A stretch of DNA of 32,850 bases from Bacteroidota bacterium (GTDB lineage Bacteria > Bacteroidota > Bacteroidia > Chitinophagales > UBA2359). Below the pieces are notes generated by a model that did no database searches, had not been told where the DNA came from, and was given only the letters and a program-made list of their open reading frames with translations. The position numbers and the translations under genes are program-made. The stretch is from assembly GCA_020631245.1 (NCBI GenBank), contig JAHDHP010000008.1, positions 1 through 32,850 of the forward strand, in the 5' to 3' direction. This document shows, piece by piece, positions 1 to 9,501 of the stretch; the first letter of the stretch is position 1, and each line of letters starts with the position of its first letter.

Positions 1-1946
1 ACATCAGAAATGCTGAAAATACTAGTATTGGGATTGAATAAATTGAAGTCCTTTACGGTGGTAGACTTATCGAAATTGCAGTCGGTATTGAGGTAAGTAT
101 TGATGATGGAGGTATTTTGAAGATATTTATTATAATCGACTACTGTAATAGATCCATTGGCGTCGAAATCGCCTGCGTACATGCCGTACAATCCATTTCC
201 TACATTTGTGACTGTTCCCCCCATCACTTGATTGATTTGTGTAAAATCATAGGGGGTACTATGTGGTAGGGTGACGGCTTGGGCACTCATAATGGGTAGG
301 TGATTGCGGGATCGAATGACGATGTAATAGGATTCATTGATGCTTGGAAATTCAAAATTGATTCCTGCTATTCCGTCCATATCAATGAGGGTTCCGTCGT
401 TGGTGACCCAGGCTGCTTGGCGTTCTAAGATGTTGGAAACGGATGGGGTGGTTCTTAATTCGACTAGTACCCAATCGACTACATTGTTGGGAATGGTGGC
501 GAAGGAACTTGCTCGTTCGGTGCCTGTATAATTGAATGGACTGGTATTGAAGGGGTGTTCGAGTGGTAATATTTCGGAAGTACGTAGGCTGTTATTCATG
601 GTGTTGGTTGTACTATTGTACGGGCCTTGTAGTATTACTTTGGCTTTGAGGCGGAAGTCGGTTGTTGATGTTTGTGTGGTGTTGATGGTGAGGGTTATTT
701 TACTTCGACTGCTTTTGCAGGAATTATTGTAGGGGGTGGTCATTTCGACCCAGTATTCGTAAGTACCTGGCGTACTAATTTCTCCTGCTCCGCTTCCATA
801 GGCTGGTCTTAACACGGCTGAATGGAGGGCTAATAAGTTGCCTCCAGAGGGAGCATCGTACCAATTGAAACAGGAACCTGTATGTACTTGTGGATCGGGA
901 TCAATGGCGATAATTGGGGGGATAGGTTCGCCGTAGGTAATGGGATTGGGATCGAATACCGATGGTGGTGGAGGGGGTACACATAAATTGCTTTGACATT
1001 CGTAAAGGACGTCTCTCATTTTTTTTGACTGACAGGTGGTAAAGTGGAGTCGTGGGCAATCAGTCCAAGGTGTGTATGACATGATATTCCCCATATCAGG
1101 ATTATAGTCAGGCGGTCCATTATAGGTGCATGGCTCTTTTCCAACACATAAGCTTGGTGTATAAGGGTTTACGGTATTACAATCGCAATTGGGATCGACT
1201 ATTTGACAAGCTCCTCCTTGACTGTTAATATTGAGTCGCGGATCGGCGGGTGTATCACAAATTCGATCACCTCCTATATCGCAGTTAGAGCCATCGGCTA
1301 ATTCGGCTGCTGCATTATTGTAGTTACGGTGTGTGTGAAATAGGCCAAAAAAGTGTCCTAGCTCATGAGCTAAGACTTCTGGTATATTATTTATATTTTC
1401 TTTGACAATGATCATCCATTGTGGGCCATTTGGCATGTAGGCAGCTCCTCCGTAGTTGTTTCCACAAATTGTTAGCTGTTCTGTTAGAAAGATATTGATT
1501 ACATTTTCCACTTCTAGAGGAGGGATTAGATTTTCGTCACTTGTACCTCCACACTCGGAGTTTTCAGTAAAGTTGAATAATGCGTTGCTGTTGATTCGTT
1601 GTGGAGGATTATTTTGAATGAATTCCATTTGAGCTTCTCGATATACATTGTTGAGGAAGGCAACATTATCATCTATTATGTGACTGTCTATATCTCCATT
1701 CCCGTTATTATCAAGGATTACAAAAAATTGTATTGGCACTCTTAATAATCCACATATGGAGCTATTAATGGTACAGTCTCTACAGTTGCTATTTTCACCA
1801 TAGCAATCATAGTAGTAATTACAGTTTCCTGCTGATTTTGCTTGAAAGTTTTTTGATTCGAAAACAGCACAGCTATTCTGTGAATAGGAAATGGTGTTGT
1901 ATAGTACTAATGCGAGGGTAAGCAGAAAGAAGGGACTATATTTCAT
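1..1946 (-). CDS. Secreted M43 (pappalysin-like) zinc metalloprotease, 3' end beyond the window
   Basis: The frame is open from an ATG at 1946 to the left edge, giving 648 codons with no stop, so the C-terminus is missing. Residues 1-22 or so form a signal peptide (MKYSPFFLLTLALVLYNTIS, then YSQ). The zinc-binding motif HExxHxxGxxH is intact: H194, E195, H198, G201 and H204. The metzincin Met-turn NIMSYT has its Met at residue 289, so the fold is a pappalysin-type (M43) metzincin, a family of secreted peptidases. Many Cys residues suggest an extracytoplasmic protein. A middle region (about 330-560) looks beta-rich and unrecognised. Residues about 590-640 resemble a pair of dockerin-like calcium motifs (GDFDANGSITVVDYNKYL and DCNFDKSTTVKDF), typical of secreted Bacteroidota proteins. 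A T9SS sorting tail would be expected past the edge but cannot be seen. It lies 34 nt after the GH36 gene on the same strand. Substrate unknown. Confidence 0.9.
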   Translation of the reverse strand, partial: MKYSPFFLLTLALVLYNTISYSQNSCAVFESKNFQAKSAGNCNYYYDCYGENSNCRDCTINSSICGLLRVPIQFFVILDNNGNGDIDSHIIDDNVAFLNNVYREAQMEFIQNNPPQRINSNALFNFTENSECGGTSDENLIPPLEVENVINIFLTEQLTICGNNYGGAAYMPNGPQWMIIVKENINNIPEVLAHELGHFFGLFHTHRNYNNAAAELADGSNCDIGGDRICDTPADPRLNINSQGGACQIVDPNCDCNTVNPYTPSLCVGKEPCTYNGPPDYNPDMGNIMSYTPWTDCPRLHFTTCQSKKMRDVLYECQSNLCVPPPPPSVFDPNPITYGEPIPPIIAIDPDPQVHTGSCFNWYDAPSGGNLLALHSAVLRPAYGSGAGEISTPGTYEYWVEMTTPYNNSCKSSRSKITLTINTTQTSTTDFRLKAKVILQGPYNSTTNTMNNSLRTSEILPLEHPFNTSPFNYTGTERASSFATIPNNVVDWVLVELRTTPSVSNILERQAAWVTNDGTLIDMDGIAGINFEFPSINESYYIVIRSRNHLPIMSAQAVTLPHSTPYDFTQINQVMGGTVTNVGNGLYGMYAGDFDANGSITVVDYNKYLQNTSIINTYLNTDCNFDKSTTVKDFNLFNPNTSIFSISD

Positions 1947-1980
1947 TATTAGGGTTTCTTTCCTTCCTGCAATAATCTTG

Positions 1981-4053
1981 CTAGGCTAGGTTTGGAACCT
2001 CTATTCGAAGCTTGCCTATTCCTTGTTCATTTAGGTCAATGCTTTGCTTGTTGATGGTTATAGCTTTTGCAGTACTGTGATAGATGAATATGGTGCTATT
2101 ATTTCGGCATTTTGTGTGGCGCGTTATTTTTACATTTTTTTTACCTAGTTGTTCCCATTCTTCGATATCGCATCCTGGAAATAGATGTCCTGTGCTACCT
2201 GCGAGTTGGGGCATTGCTTGGATATTGATAGGTATTTTTAAGAAGCAAACTGTTTGGTAGGGAGCGATTATATAATTGGCGAGGCTTTGATAATGTTGGC
2301 TATCGGCATTATTAAAGTAGAGGGTATTTTCTTCTTCTTGGTGAGAAATAAGAAAAGGAGTTTCTGCAAAATTAGCATAGGCGATATACTTCAAATCTCC
2401 AATACTAAATTGGATTATGTAACAAGCTTTTTTTTCTTCGACTTGTTGTATTTCTTTTTTTCGAAGTGGGAATTGTGATTGATATAATTGGAGTGTTGCC
2501 TTGTCGTACTGATTGATATTATCAGATACGAACTGGAGGTTACCAAATAGTTGATTGATAAAGAACAGCGTATATCTTTGGGTAGGGGTTAAGTCGTTTT
2601 TTTGACTTCGTAAGATGCTTACGTCTGGATCATTTAGAAATACTTGTTCGTTGAGATGACGACGGAAGATGGTGTTTTCTAATGCCATAATGGTAGATAC
2701 TCGCTCTCGGCTATTGACCCATTTGAGGAGATCCATTTCCCAACTAAGATGCACATCGGGACCAATGCGGCAAAAGTCTACTTGTCCGAATGCTGGTGCG
2801 AGGGGTACTCCACATCCTAAGATTATTTTCTCTCCAATGATTTGACGGAGCCATTGCATTGCTTCTGCCATTACTTCTCCTCTTGTTTTGTCTTTTGGTG
2901 GGTGGTAGGCTACCGCATATAGGAAATCGAGTTTAACCATATCGAATTGCCAGACTTCAAATACTTGTTGGAAGATTTTTTGGAGGTAGATTTGGACTTC
3001 GGGGTGATAGAAGTCGAGTACATACATCCAGCTTTTCCAGACAAAGTTATAGCTTGCTTTTATTAGTTTTCCTTGATGGTTTTTGAGTAGCCAGTCGGGA
3101 TGTTGGCGGAAAATGGTGGAACGGTGTTCGCAGATGAAGGGAGCTAACCATAGTCCTGCTTGGTATCCATGTGCGTGTATTTTATCGGTGAGGTAGCTCA
3201 TTCCTCTAGGAAATTTTCGATTTGATATTAGCCAGTCGCCTACTGTGTGCTGCCAGCCATCATCTATTTGGAATAATTCGATGGGAATGTTTCGTTTTTG
3301 AAATGCGTCTACATTGTCGAGAATAATGGTTTCGTTGATGTTGGTATAATAGTGATACCAGCTCGTCCAACCTGCTACCCCTTCGTTTGGTTGATCGAAA
3401 ATAGCCTCTACTCCTTTTTTTCTTTGGTGTTTGGTATTGATGTGTTGAAAATACTGCTCGAAAAGTGTTTGTTCATTTCCTTTTGCGAGGTATAATTCAA
3501 AGGCATTCCAATTGCCTGTTTTTTGTAGTCCTTCACAGTCTTTATGTATTTGGATTTGCCCTTTGTTGGTATCAGCAATGATGAGTGTGTACGCACTTAA
3601 TTCGTTGAGGGAGGCAATGAGATAGTCGTTTGCTTTTGTTTCTTTTTGAATACAGGCATAAGTCCAGGCATGGATGATTCCTGCTTGGTTGGGATAGTCG
3701 TAAAATTGGTAATCTCCGAAGGGTTGAACGATTGGTTGGGCTATTTTCTTTACTGCTTTTAACGTTTCGGTTGTTTTAAAACTTTTTGTTTCTGTCCAAG
3801 ATTGGAAACCATTAGCAAGGATTCGATCATTGGGGGAAAAGTCGAATGGAAGTTCGAGGTATACTCTGTGGAGGGAGGAATTGGGTGGTAAGTTTAGCTC
3901 TACTTTTAAAATTGTTTCTTGATTTTTATCGTCGAGCTGTTTTAGTTCAATATGACTTACTAGCTGATCTCTTTGATCTTTATTTGTGTCGAGTATGTTT
4001 GTATTGGTGTGGAAGGATTGATCTTGTATTTGATAGTGTAGATGCAAGTACAT
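1981..4053 (-). CDS. GH36 alpha-galactosidase (melibiase-type)
   Basis: The 690-residue protein hydrolyses terminal alpha-galactosides if it follows its family (glycoside hydrolase clan D). The (beta/alpha)8 core spans roughly residues 220-520. It contains QIDDGWQ (D264, D265), the nucleophile motif MVKLDF (D376), and GCGVPLAPAFG followed by RIGPDV, whose D433 fits the acid/base. The order and wording of these motifs resemble the Thermotoga maritima GalA subtype as I remember it. A beta-sandwich N-terminal domain (about 1-210) and a C-terminal beta domain (from about 560) flank the core. No signal peptide is visible (MYLHLHYQIQ), so it is probably cytoplasmic and works on imported oligosaccharides. 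It follows the infB terminator and precedes the M43 protease gene. A transglycosylase or a related GH36 specificity cannot be excluded. Confidence 0.88.
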   Translation of the reverse strand: MYLHLHYQIQDQSFHTNTNILDTNKDQRDQLVSHIELKQLDDKNQETILKVELNLPPNSSLHRVYLELPFDFSPNDRILANGFQSWTETKSFKTTETLKAVKKIAQPIVQPFGDYQFYDYPNQAGIIHAWTYACIQKETKANDYLIASLNELSAYTLIIADTNKGQIQIHKDCEGLQKTGNWNAFELYLAKGNEQTLFEQYFQHINTKHQRKKGVEAIFDQPNEGVAGWTSWYHYYTNINETIILDNVDAFQKRNIPIELFQIDDGWQHTVGDWLISNRKFPRGMSYLTDKIHAHGYQAGLWLAPFICEHRSTIFRQHPDWLLKNHQGKLIKASYNFVWKSWMYVLDFYHPEVQIYLQKIFQQVFEVWQFDMVKLDFLYAVAYHPPKDKTRGEVMAEAMQWLRQIIGEKIILGCGVPLAPAFGQVDFCRIGPDVHLSWEMDLLKWVNSRERVSTIMALENTIFRRHLNEQVFLNDPDVSILRSQKNDLTPTQRYTLFFINQLFGNLQFVSDNINQYDKATLQLYQSQFPLRKKEIQQVEEKKACYIIQFSIGDLKYIAYANFAETPFLISHQEEENTLYFNNADSQHYQSLANYIIAPYQTVCFLKIPINIQAMPQLAGSTGHLFPGCDIEEWEQLGKKNVKITRHTKCRNNSTIFIYHSTAKAITINKQSIDLNEQGIGKLRIEVPNLA

Positions 4054-4084
4054 GGTTATTGATTTATCATTATAAATATACTAA

Positions 4085-4129
4085 AAACAGAAATTCCCTA
4101 TCTTACTGTTGTAGTAGTAAGATAGGGAA
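4085..4129 (-). terminator. Terminator of the rimP-nusA-infB operon
   Basis: A perfect 14-bp stem (4094-4107 with 4116-4129, 8-nt loop) begins 31 nt after the infB stop. On the minus strand it is followed by TTTCTGTTTTTAG, a T-rich tract, which gives a classic intrinsic terminator. It separates infB from the GH36 gene, whose start is only about 40 nt further on. Confidence 0.85.
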
Positions 4130-4160
4130 CTTAAGTAGTTAGTCACAAAGTATGTGAACG

Positions 4161-7100
4161 TTATCGTAGTTTACGTTTAATTTCGATTTCTTCGTATCCT
4201 TCGATCATATCACCGACTTTAATGTCATTGTAGTTTTTGAGTCCAATACCACATTCTTGTCCTGGTAAGACATCTTTCACATCATCTTTGAAGCGTTTCA
4301 AGCTCGAAATTTCACCTGTATAGATCACAATACCGTCACGTAGTAATCGTACTTTGGTATCTTTGGTTACTTTACCTTCACTTACAAAACAACCTGCAAT
4401 TGTACCAACACGGGTAATTTTGAAGACATTTTTAACTTCGATGTTACATACAAATCGTTCTTCAAACTTAGGTTCTAGCATTCCTTCCATTGCCGATTTG
4501 ATTTCTTCAATGGCATCGTAAATGATAGAATACATGCGAATGTCGATACTTTCTGCTTCTGCTTTTCTACGAGCATTTGGAGAAGGTCTTACTTGGAATC
4601 CGATGATGATTGCATCTGAAGCACTTGCAAGCAGTACATCTGATTCTTTGATTGCTCCAACAGAACGGTGTATAATTCGCACTTGAATTTCTTCGGTAGA
4701 AAGTTTGAGTAATGAATCGGAAAGTGCTTCTACAGAACCATCTACATCCCCTTTGACGATAAGATTCAGTTCTTTGAAGTTACCTAAAGCAAGACGACGT
4801 CCAATTTCATCAAGTGTAATATGCTTATTCGCACGTTGTTGCTGCTCTCGCATAATTTGCTCTCTCTTGACTGCTAGTGCCCGAGCTTCTTGCTCTGAAT
4901 CCATTACTCGCAGTTTATCACCTGCTTGTGGTGCTCCATTGAGTCCTAAGATTAAAACAGGGGTAGCTGGTCCAGCACCTTTAACTTCTAACCCTCTTTC
5001 ATTGTAAAGGGCTTTCACTTTTCCACTATACTGCCCTGCTACAATTACATCTCCTACTTCCATAGAACCTGTTTGTACAAGAACAGTAGTTACATAACCA
5101 CGTCCTTTATCTAATGATGCTTCGACAACAGTACCGATTGCATTTCTATCTGGATTTGCTTTTAGTTCGAGTAGTTCAGCTTCTAATAGGATTTTTTCTA
5201 ATAGTTCATCAATATTCAATCCTTGTTTGGCTGATATTTCTTGTGATTGATAAGTACCTCCCCAGTCTTCGACTAAGAGGTTCATAGATGCTAACTCTTG
5301 TTTAATTTTCTCTGGGTTGGCATCTGGCTTATCAATTTTATTGATTGCGAAGATCATTGGCACATCTGCAGCTTGTGCGTGACTGATTGCCTCTTTTGTT
5401 TGTGGCATGATATTATCATCGGCTGCAATCACAATTACTGCTACATCTGTCACTTTTGCTCCTCTTGCTCTCATTGCGGTAAAGGCTTCGTGCCCAGGTG
5501 TATCGAGGAAGGTAATTTGTTTACCAGAGTCTGTTGTTACTTCATATGCTCCAATGTGCTGCGTAATTCCTCCGACCTCACCTGCTACTACATTGGCACT
5601 TCTTATATAATCGAGTAATGACGTTTTACCATGATCGACGTGTCCCATAATGGTAACGATAGGTGCTCGATCTTTTAGTTTTTCTGGATCATCCTCTTCT
5701 ATAATTTCTTCATCTTGTTCTGTAACACTGATAAATTCAACTTCGAAGCCAAATTCTTCGGTTACTAGCTCGATAAGTTCTGCATCTAGTCGTTGGTTGA
5801 TAGAAACAATGATACCGAGATTAAAACAAGTTGTGATAATTTGAGTTACAGAAATATCCATTATACTTGCTAATTCATTAGCAGATATGAACTCTGTAAC
5901 CTGTAATACACTCTTATCTACTGTTTCCTCTACATTTCGGTTGGCAGCTAATTCACGTTTTTGACGTTTAAATTTGGCTCTATTTGTTTTACCTTTACCA
6001 CCACCCAATTTAGCCATTGTGGCCTTAATCTTATCTTGGATTTCTTTTTCAGATACCTGTAATTCTGGCTCTTTCTTTTTTCCTTTACGGCGATCGTTAC
6101 GATTATTTCTACGTCTATCACCTGATCTTCCTCTTGGTCCTTGAGACCTTCCGCCGCCGCCACCAGCACCTGCACCTGCACCTCTTCTATTATTATCACC
6201 AGGCTTTTTATCACCAGGTTTCTTATCACCTGACTTATTTGTATTATTTGATCTATTAGTAGAAGGCTTTACAATACGCTTTCTTCTTCTCTTCTTTTTC
6301 TCGGCAATTTTATCTTGTTTACTTGGTAATTCAATTTTACCAACTACTTTAGGTCCTGTTAATTTAGGCACCTTTACTCTTTCTACATCTTTTGGTTCAC
6401 TCTTCGCCTGTACTACTGGAGGAGGAGTAGGTCTTTTTTCTTCTTTGCCTTTTGGTTTAGGAGATTCTACTTTGGGTTTATTTTCATTTTTAAGAGGAGC
6501 TTTATCTTGTGGTTTTCTTTTTTTCTCTTTAGGCTTCTCTTCTTTTTTGCCTGTATCTTTTGGAGAGGTTGTTTTTACAGAACTAGGAGGCGTTTTTACA
6601 GGTTGGGGAGCAGGTTCTTTTTTAGGTGCCTCTGATTTAGGCTCTTCTTTCTTAGTTGGTTTTGTTAAATCTATTTTACCAACTACTTTAGGAGCATCTA
6701 ATTCTGGAGTTTCGATTTCCAATACGGGAGGTTTCTCTACTTCTTTTTTTGCTTCAACAACTGGTGTAGTTATTTCTTCTACTTTTGTTTCATTTTCTTT
6801 AGCTATAGGAGGTTCAGAAGAAACTACTGGAATATCTTCTTTAGGTTTATTATCTATTGGGGTAGTTTCTGTCTGGTGAGTCGGCTCATTTACTACTACT
6901 GGCTCTTCTTTCGCAGGAACAGTCTCTATTTTCTCCTCGACTTTTGGAGGAACACTACTTTTCTGTTCCTGAACCGTTTTTTCTGTTTCAGGTAGAGTTA
7001 ATTCTTTAGTTGGTGGAGAAATAGTAGTAGGTTCTTCTACAACAGTAATTGGTTTTGTACTTTCATTAACAGGTTGAACATTATTTTCTTTAGGCGTATC

Positions 7101-7358
7101 TTTTGATTCTGATTCGCTTTTTCCTTCCTCGCGTTTAGGCGAAGTTCTGAAATTAATTTGTTCAGCCTGCTCTTTCAAGACTATTTGATCTTTAAAGTCT
7201 TTGAGCAATATGCCATACATCTCAGGTGTAAGTTTGGTAGTAGGCTTCGCCTCTACATCAAAACCTTTCTTTTTGAGATGTGCAGCTATAGTATCAATTC
7301 CAACATTGATTTCTTTTGCTACTTTAACTAATCTAACTCCCTTTTTGGTGCTTGTCAT
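4161..7358 (-). CDS. infB: Translation initiation factor IF-2
   Basis: IF-2 is the GTPase that brings fMet-tRNA to the 30S subunit and promotes subunit joining. The 1065-residue protein has an N-terminal IF2_N helix bundle (about 1-50). A long low-complexity linker (about 55-440) follows, rich in Lys, Pro, Glu and Thr, with two copies of a VVGKI(D/E)L phrase and a Gly/Arg/Asn-rich stretch. A second IF2_N-like segment lies at about 485-545. The G domain shows G1 GHVDHGKT (572-579), G3 DTPGH (619-623), G4 NKID (673-676) and G5 SAK (709-711). The EF-Tu-like domain II and the C-terminal fMet-tRNA-binding domains follow to residue 1065. It is longer than E. coli IF-2 (890 residues) because of the linker. 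It is the last gene of the rimP-nusA-infB operon, 179 nt after nusA, and a strong terminator follows. Confidence 0.98.
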   Translation of the reverse strand: MTSTKKGVRLVKVAKEINVGIDTIAAHLKKKGFDVEAKPTTKLTPEMYGILLKDFKDQIVLKEQAEQINFRTSPKREEGKSESESKDTPKENNVQPVNESTKPITVVEEPTTISPPTKELTLPETEKTVQEQKSSVPPKVEEKIETVPAKEEPVVVNEPTHQTETTPIDNKPKEDIPVVSSEPPIAKENETKVEEITTPVVEAKKEVEKPPVLEIETPELDAPKVVGKIDLTKPTKKEEPKSEAPKKEPAPQPVKTPPSSVKTTSPKDTGKKEEKPKEKKRKPQDKAPLKNENKPKVESPKPKGKEEKRPTPPPVVQAKSEPKDVERVKVPKLTGPKVVGKIELPSKQDKIAEKKKRRRKRIVKPSTNRSNNTNKSGDKKPGDKKPGDNNRRGAGAGAGGGGGRSQGPRGRSGDRRRNNRNDRRKGKKKEPELQVSEKEIQDKIKATMAKLGGGKGKTNRAKFKRQKRELAANRNVEETVDKSVLQVTEFISANELASIMDISVTQIITTCFNLGIIVSINQRLDAELIELVTEEFGFEVEFISVTEQDEEIIEEDDPEKLKDRAPIVTIMGHVDHGKTSLLDYIRSANVVAGEVGGITQHIGAYEVTTDSGKQITFLDTPGHEAFTAMRARGAKVTDVAVIVIAADDNIMPQTKEAISHAQAADVPMIFAINKIDKPDANPEKIKQELASMNLLVEDWGGTYQSQEISAKQGLNIDELLEKILLEAELLELKANPDRNAIGTVVEASLDKGRGYVTTVLVQTGSMEVGDVIVAGQYSGKVKALYNERGLEVKGAGPATPVLILGLNGAPQAGDKLRVMDSEQEARALAVKREQIMREQQQRANKHITLDEIGRRLALGNFKELNLIVKGDVDGSVEALSDSLLKLSTEEIQVRIIHRSVGAIKESDVLLASASDAIIIGFQVRPSPNARRKAEAESIDIRMYSIIYDAIEEIKSAMEGMLEPKFEERFVCNIEVKNVFKITRVGTIAGCFVSEGKVTKDTKVRLLRDGIVIYTGEISSLKRFKDDVKDVLPGQECGIGLKNYNDIKVGDMIEGYEEIEIKRKLR

Positions 7359-7380
7359 GTAAGCTATTAATCTCTTTGTT

Positions 7381-7457
7381 AAGTAATGTTTAAAAAATAA
7401 TTTCTGCTTTTATAAGTAATGGCTATAAATTAGGAAATTATTTAGCAACCATTACTT
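7381..7457 (-). promoter_or_regulatory. nusA-infB intergenic RNA with repeated pairing segments
   Basis: The 179-nt gap before infB holds an imperfect hairpin. AAGTAATGG on the transcribed strand (7457-7449) can pair with CCATTACTT (7422-7414), and inner CTA/AAAT segments extend the stem. A second CATTACTT copy (7388-7381) could pair with the same 5' arm, giving two mutually exclusive folds. No run of T follows directly, so it is not an ordinary terminator. A regulatory role is inference only. Confidence 0.35.
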
Positions 7458-7537
7458 AGCCGATCTTTAAATTATATAATTTGGTATAAAGTTCCTATAA
7501 CTGAGAAATGGTTAAATATAATCCCATCAGTTTTTTT

Positions 7538-8782
7538 TTAATCATCAAATTCTGATCTAATTACTTTAAGCACATCATCTATTGTTTCATCTTCTAGATC
7601 AGATCTTCTTGCCAATTCGTCTCTACTAAGTTCTAATACACTTTTTGCTGTATCACAACCGATCCCTTTCAGTACTTCAATAACCCAAGTATCGATTTCA
7701 TCTGAGAATTCATCTAATTCGATATCATATTCTTCATCTTCTTCAATTTCACGGAAGACATCAATTTCGAATTTAGTTAGTTTAGATGCTAATCTAATAT
7801 TGACCCCTCCTTTACCAATAGCTTTAGATACTTCTTCTGGTTTTAGATAAGCAGAGACTCTTTTGCTTTCATCATCGATATCAATAGTAGATATTCTTGC
7901 TGGCGTCAATGCTCTTTGAATAAAGAGTTTGGTATTGTTAGTAAAATTGATAATATCGATATTTTCGTTTCTCAATTCTCTTACGATACCATGAATACGT
8001 GATCCTTTCATACCTACACATGCGCCAACAGGATCAATTCGATCATCGAATGATTCTACAGCCACCTTTGCCCGTTCTCCAGGTTCTCTTGCAATTCTTC
8101 GAATAGAAATCATTCCTTCAAAAATTTCAGGAACTTCAAGTTCGAGTAATTTTGCAAGGAAGGAATTATCAGTACGAGATAAGATAATACGAGGTGTATT
8201 ATTTCTTAGCTCTACTTTTTTCACAATTGCTCTTATACTATCTCCTTTTTTATAAAAGTCATTTCTAATTTGCTCCGACTTTGGAAGAATTAGTTCATTA
8301 CCTTCATCATCCAATACAAGCATTTCTCTTTTCCAAACTTGGTATACTTCACCAGTAACGATATCACCAATTCGTTCGCTATATTTTTTATATAGCTCAT
8401 CTTTTTCTAGTTCTAGAATACGAGAGATGAGTGTTTGACGAGCGGCTAGAATAGCTCGGCGTCCAAAATCAATTAAAGTAATTTCCTCATACACATCTTC
8501 CCCTACTTCGAAATCATCTTCAATTTTAATAGCTTGAGAATAAGGTATTTCTAGATTAGAGTCTGTTACTTCCCCATCAGGTACAATCATTCTCTTTCTC
8601 CAGATTTCTAAATCACCTTTTTCGGTATTGACAATTATATCAAAATTTTCGTCAGTACCATATTTTTTACGGAGTAATGTTTTGAAGACATCTTCCAAAA
8701 CACGCATCATTGTTGGTCTATCAATATTTTTAAATTGCTTAAATTCCTGAAATGATTCGACCAAATCTATATTTGCTGCCAT
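7538..8782 (-). CDS. nusA: Transcription termination/antitermination factor NusA
   Basis: NusA binds RNA polymerase and nascent RNA and modulates pausing, intrinsic termination and antitermination. The 414 residues show the NusA N-terminal domain (about 1-125), an S1 RNA-binding domain (about 130-200, beginning near GDIVTGEVYQVWKRE) and two KH domains (about 230-365). The KH region includes DPVGACVGMKGSRI and KAIGKGGVNIRLA. A helix-hairpin-helix-like tail follows (GIGCDTAKSVLELSRDEL onward). The E. coli type duplicated acidic C-terminal repeats are absent, which is usual for Bacteroidota and explains the shorter length. It sits between rimP (90 nt upstream) and infB (179 nt downstream), the classic rimP-nusA-infB order. 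Its partner S10/NusE is encoded earlier in the same cluster. Confidence 0.97.
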   Translation of the reverse strand: MAANIDLVESFQEFKQFKNIDRPTMMRVLEDVFKTLLRKKYGTDENFDIIVNTEKGDLEIWRKRMIVPDGEVTDSNLEIPYSQAIKIEDDFEVGEDVYEEITLIDFGRRAILAARQTLISRILELEKDELYKKYSERIGDIVTGEVYQVWKREMLVLDDEGNELILPKSEQIRNDFYKKGDSIRAIVKKVELRNNTPRIILSRTDNSFLAKLLELEVPEIFEGMISIRRIAREPGERAKVAVESFDDRIDPVGACVGMKGSRIHGIVRELRNENIDIINFTNNTKLFIQRALTPARISTIDIDDESKRVSAYLKPEEVSKAIGKGGVNIRLASKLTKFEIDVFREIEEDEEYDIELDEFSDEIDTWVIEVLKGIGCDTAKSVLELSRDELARRSDLEDETIDDVLKVIRSEFDD

Positions 8783-8872
8783 TATTCGTTGATTTGAATA
8801 ATCTTAATTAAATTCATATTATTGTGAAAAAGTAACTTTAGTAACGAACTAAAATCATCACTTGTTGAAACA

Positions 8873-9361
8873 TTAGAAGGGAGATCTTTCTTTGGTATGT
8901 TTTACCTCATTAAATGCAATCAGTTGCTCTCTTGTTCCAACAATCTTTTTTTTAATATTTTTTTTATTTCTCTTATCTAATTCGATGATAAATTCATCTA
9001 CTCGAATATGTTCTGTTGTAAATTCTTTTAGAAGTCCTTCTATTTTCTTTCCATTATTCAATAAGACTTCTATTTCTTTTCCTAAATTTTTTTGAAATTG
9101 TCTTGGTACTATGAAAGGATTAGTGAAACCAGGAGAAGATACGTCTAAGGTAAAGTGATCTTCATAAAGATTTTCTGCTTCTAGATTTCTCATCAACATT
9201 CTGCTCAACTTCACACAATCTTCTATTACAATATTGTCGTCACAGTCAACGATGACCTCAATTCGACCACCTTTTCCCATTTTCACTTGTACTATAAAAC
9301 AAGATGTATCTTTAAATTCTTCTTCTAGTAAAAAAACAATTTTATCTGTTACTGTCTTCAT
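8873..9361 (-). CDS. rimP: Ribosome maturation factor RimP
   Basis: RimP assists late maturation of the 30S subunit. The 162-residue length is close to the family norm. The N-terminal alpha/beta domain carries the family signature IVDCDDNIVIEDCVKLSRML and LDVSSPGFTNPF, and the C-terminal SH3-like beta domain begins near residue 85 (NLGKEIEVLL). First gene of the rimP-nusA-infB operon. The ATG at 9361 starts just 18 nt after a terminator-like hairpin, and a TATCTTTG promoter element lies on the other side of that hairpin, so the hairpin is probably within the rimP leader. No Shine-Dalgarno sequence is visible. Confidence 0.95.
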   Translation of the reverse strand: MKTVTDKIVFLLEEEFKDTSCFIVQVKMGKGGRIEVIVDCDDNIVIEDCVKLSRMLMRNLEAENLYEDHFTLDVSSPGFTNPFIVPRQFQKNLGKEIEVLLNNGKKIEGLLKEFTTEHIRVDEFIIELDKRNKKNIKKKIVGTREQLIAFNEVKHTKERSPF

Positions 9362-9378
9362 ATGAACGTCTAGATAAT

Positions 9379-9411
9379 AAAAAGAGGGGACGTTTGTCCC
9401 CTCTTTTTTTT
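9379..9411 (-). terminator. Terminator-like hairpin between rplQ and rimP
   Basis: The stem AGAGGGGAC/GTCCCCTCT has a 4-nt loop (9392-9395) and is flanked by a run of T on both strands, so it looks like a bidirectional intrinsic terminator. It ends the alpha operon about 90 nt after rplQ. Because a promoter element lies directly before it (9419-9426), it would also be the first structure in the rimP transcript. Confidence 0.8.
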
Positions 9412-9418
9412 CTTAGCA

Positions 9419-9453
9419 CAAAGATACATATAATAATCGAATTATGAAAACAA
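9419..9453 (-). promoter_or_regulatory. Bacteroidota-type promoter for rimP-nusA-infB
   Basis: TATCTTTG at 9419-9426 (minus strand) is a perfect match to the Bacteroidota -7 element TAnnTTTG. A TTG that could serve as the -33 element lies 24 nt upstream (9451-9453), slightly farther than usual. Transcription should begin near 9411-9415, immediately before the hairpin at 9379-9411. Confidence 0.6.
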
Positions 9454-9501
9454 GGATTAACACCTAGTAGTAAATTCTACCTTATATGTAATTAGCTTTA
9501 A

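Noticed and set aside
337-732. Two plus-strand ORFs of 64 and 66 residues
   Set aside because: Antisense shadows of the M43 protease frame, which is open through this stretch.
6445-6879. 144-residue plus-strand ORF inside infB
   Set aside because: It is the reverse of the low-complexity IF-2 linker (Ser/Gly/Phe-rich shadow) and has no independent features.
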